DNA of 64,000 bases from JAGWBF01 sp965116325 (GTDB lineage: Bacteria > Chloroflexota > Dehalococcoidia > Lucifugimonadales > JAGWBF01). The DNA is taken from assembly GCA_965116325.1 (NCBI GenBank), contig OZ220675.1, positions 1,426,001 to 1,490,000 on the forward strand, given 5' to 3'. Position numbers and translations under genes: made by a program. Shown piece by piece: positions 63,060 to 64,000 of this stretch (position 1 is its first letter; each line of letters starts with the position of its first letter). A model generated the notes under the pieces. That model saw only the letters and a list, made by a program, of their open reading frames with translations, was not told the origin of the DNA and did no database searches.

Positions 63060-63521
63060 CTACGCAGCGGCGGGTGCCTGCTCCCTTGCCTGGTGGCCCC
63101 CCTCGGCTGCCATGATGTGCTGGCGTGCCAGCAGGTCTGCGATCGACGTGGAGCTCAGCAGGCCCTGGATGGCTTCGTCCACCGTCTGCCAGATGCTCCG
63201 CTGGGGACAGCAGACCGACAGGGTGCACTCGTTGGGTGCGATGAGGCAGTCCATGGACGGGGTGTTGCCCTCCAGGGTGGACATGACCATCCACAAGCTG
63301 ATGTCCGAGGGGTTCTTGGCCAGCATATGGCCGCCGGAGGGTCCACGGCGGCTGGTTATGAGGCCGTACTTATGCAGGATTGTCAGAAGCTGGTCAAGGT
63401 AGGCTTGGGGGATAGCTTGCCTGGTGGCGATCTCGGCCGTTTGCACGGGACGGCTCCCGTAGTGGTCGGCCAACTCGACCAGTGCCCTGACGCCGTAATC
63501 GACGCGCATCGGAACTTTCAT
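63060..63521 (-). CDS. Rrf2-family transcriptional regulator, Cys-rich (Fe-S sensor candidate)
   Basis: A 153-aa winged-helix regulator. MKVPMRVDYGVRALVELADHY is the family N-terminus, IPQAYLDQLLTILHKYGLITSRRGPSGGH the DNA-reading region (residues about 40-65). The C-terminal loop has Cys residues in DCLIAPNECTLSVCCPQ, comparable with the three Cys of IscR that hold [2Fe-2S]. ATG 63521 with GGTAGGAG upstream was chosen over the longer frame. The gene lies directly before the thiF-cysM attenuator, so it may be a CymR/IscR-like regulator of sulfur metabolism. Confidence 0.9.
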   Translation of the reverse strand: MKVPMRVDYGVRALVELADHYGSRPVQTAEIATRQAIPQAYLDQLLTILHKYGLITSRRGPSGGHMLAKNPSDISLWMVMSTLEGNTPSMDCLIAPNECTLSVCCPQRSIWQTVDEAIQGLLSSTSIADLLARQHIMAAEGGHQAREQAPAAA

Positions 63522-63552
63522 CGCTCCTACCTCCGGCAGGGCCCTTTGGCAG

Positions 63553-63581
63553 ATTCTAGCACCCGAAGCACCGCTTAGCAA
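63553..63581 (-). promoter_or_regulatory. Promoter of the Rrf2 gene
   Basis: TTGCTA (63581-63576), a 17-nt spacer and TAGAAT (63558-63553), 32 nt before the Rrf2 start codon. It resembles the nusA promoter (TTGCAA-17-TATACT). The rest of the 63522-63816 intergenic region shows no gene. Confidence 0.55.
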
Positions 63582-63816
63582 CGCCGGGGCAAGCCATCAA
63601 TGGGAGAATCGAGGGAGGTGCGTCCGGCCCAGGTTGCTTTCCCTGGTGAGGAACACAGACACGCCTCCCGGCGATGGCGTCGGGTGGGCACTGACAGGCC
63701 TTGACGCTGGCCGTTGTCGGGCAGTAACGTACTCAGTTGACCATCATCAGCGGATGAAGACCATAATGCCTGGGAATCGGACCATGTACATCCCGGGGAA
63801 GTAGAAGGGACACAAA

Positions 63817-64000
63817 GTGGCAAACAGGATCACCCTCTCGCTTGAAACCCGCACCATCATGGGAAAACAGGTGAAGAAGCTTCGCAAGGCCGGCACCGTG
63901 CCTGTGCACCTCTACGGCCCCTCCATATCACCCCGGTTTCTCCAGTGCGCCACGCCCGATCTCCTTAGGGTGCTGGTCCAAGCCGGCAGCAACACTCCCG
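63817..64000 (+). CDS. rplY: 50S ribosomal protein bL25 (Ctc/TL5 family), partial
   Basis: The first 61 codons are visible before the right edge. LSLETRTIMGKQVKKLRKAG and TVPVHLYGP are the hallmarks of the bL25 N-terminal domain, which binds 5S rRNA (here encoded alone at 7.2 kb). GTG 63817 follows AGAAGGG. The C-terminal part and any pth neighbour lie outside the window. Confidence 0.88.
   Translation, partial: MANRITLSLETRTIMGKQVKKLRKAGTVPVHLYGPSISPRFLQCATPDLLRVLVQAGSNTP

Noticed and set aside
63817..63990. Possible alternative reading of the right-edge gene as a phage protein
   Set aside because: GKQVKKLRKAG and VPVHLYG are characteristic of the bL25 5S-binding domain.
1..64000. CRISPR arrays
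   Set aside because: No regularly spaced direct repeats of 25-40 nt were seen; the repeats present are dispersed palindromes.

Overview
The window is high-GC DNA from a free-living bacterium, most likely Chloroflexota and closest in character to Dehalococcoidia/SAR202-type genomes. The signs are Rieske oxygenases, molybdenum hydroxylases, an LLM-type flavin oxidoreductase, a DUF35/thiolase pair, a standalone 5S rRNA gene, a short IF-2 and two selenocysteine peroxiredoxins. The placement rests on gene content and recalled family resemblance, not on a search.

Layout. 1-1.6 kb: capsid and prohead protease of an HK97-type virus or gene-transfer-agent head module (minus strand, cut by the left edge). 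1.7-7.3 kb: radA, clpC, a glyoxalase-like gene and a lone 5S rRNA. 7.5-9.3 kb: an accessory patch with a DUF433/DUF5615 toxin-antitoxin-like pair. 9.6-13.9 kb: a MoaD-MoaE fusion, an SDR, a Rieske oxygenase and two small unknowns, with dense dispersed repeats. 14.2-17.2 kb: a promoter, a 106-nt inverted-repeat structure, a zinc-ribbon protein, terminase and portal, which are the missing half of the left-edge head module on the opposite strand. 17.2-20.4 kb: an accessory patch with an ImmA-type regulator/peptidase and two PIN proteins. 20.4-27.8 kb: tandem MFS transporters (the second frameshifted by a 49-nt tandem duplication), GNAT, a molybdenum hydroxylase, a selenocysteine peroxiredoxin and a flavin monooxygenase.

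28.0-33.7 kb is the core translation operon nusA-rnpM(ylxR)-infB-rbfA-truB, preceded by a promoter and an early intrinsic terminator, followed by a tiny DUF5679 protein. 33.8-43.6 kb: a second Rieske oxygenase, an orphan AbrB-type protein, a cupin, an ABC exporter pair, an MBL hydrolase, an M16 peptidase and an orphan Dam-like methylase. 43.6-50.3 kb: two divergent catabolic operons (thiolase-DUF35 and amidohydrolase-coxS/L/M-like) sharing a symmetrical bidirectional promoter. 50.6-54.9 kb: a restriction-modification-like protein overlapping a membrane pentapeptide-repeat protein. 55.1-59.5 kb: the second selenocysteine peroxiredoxin, trmI, an HD hydrolase, a MidA-like methyltransferase and citrate synthase. 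59.5-63.6 kb: a DnaA-box-like cluster and an Rrf2-thiF/moeB-cysM-SelA-like gene series with an apparent cysteine-leader-peptide attenuator. The right edge cuts the start of ribosomal protein bL25.

The strongest points for follow-up are the ribosome-mediated attenuator before thiF-cysM, the two in-frame TGA (Sec) peroxiredoxins, the phage head module that one inversion would re-join, the symmetrical divergent promoter at 45.3 kb, and the restriction/pentapeptide pair.
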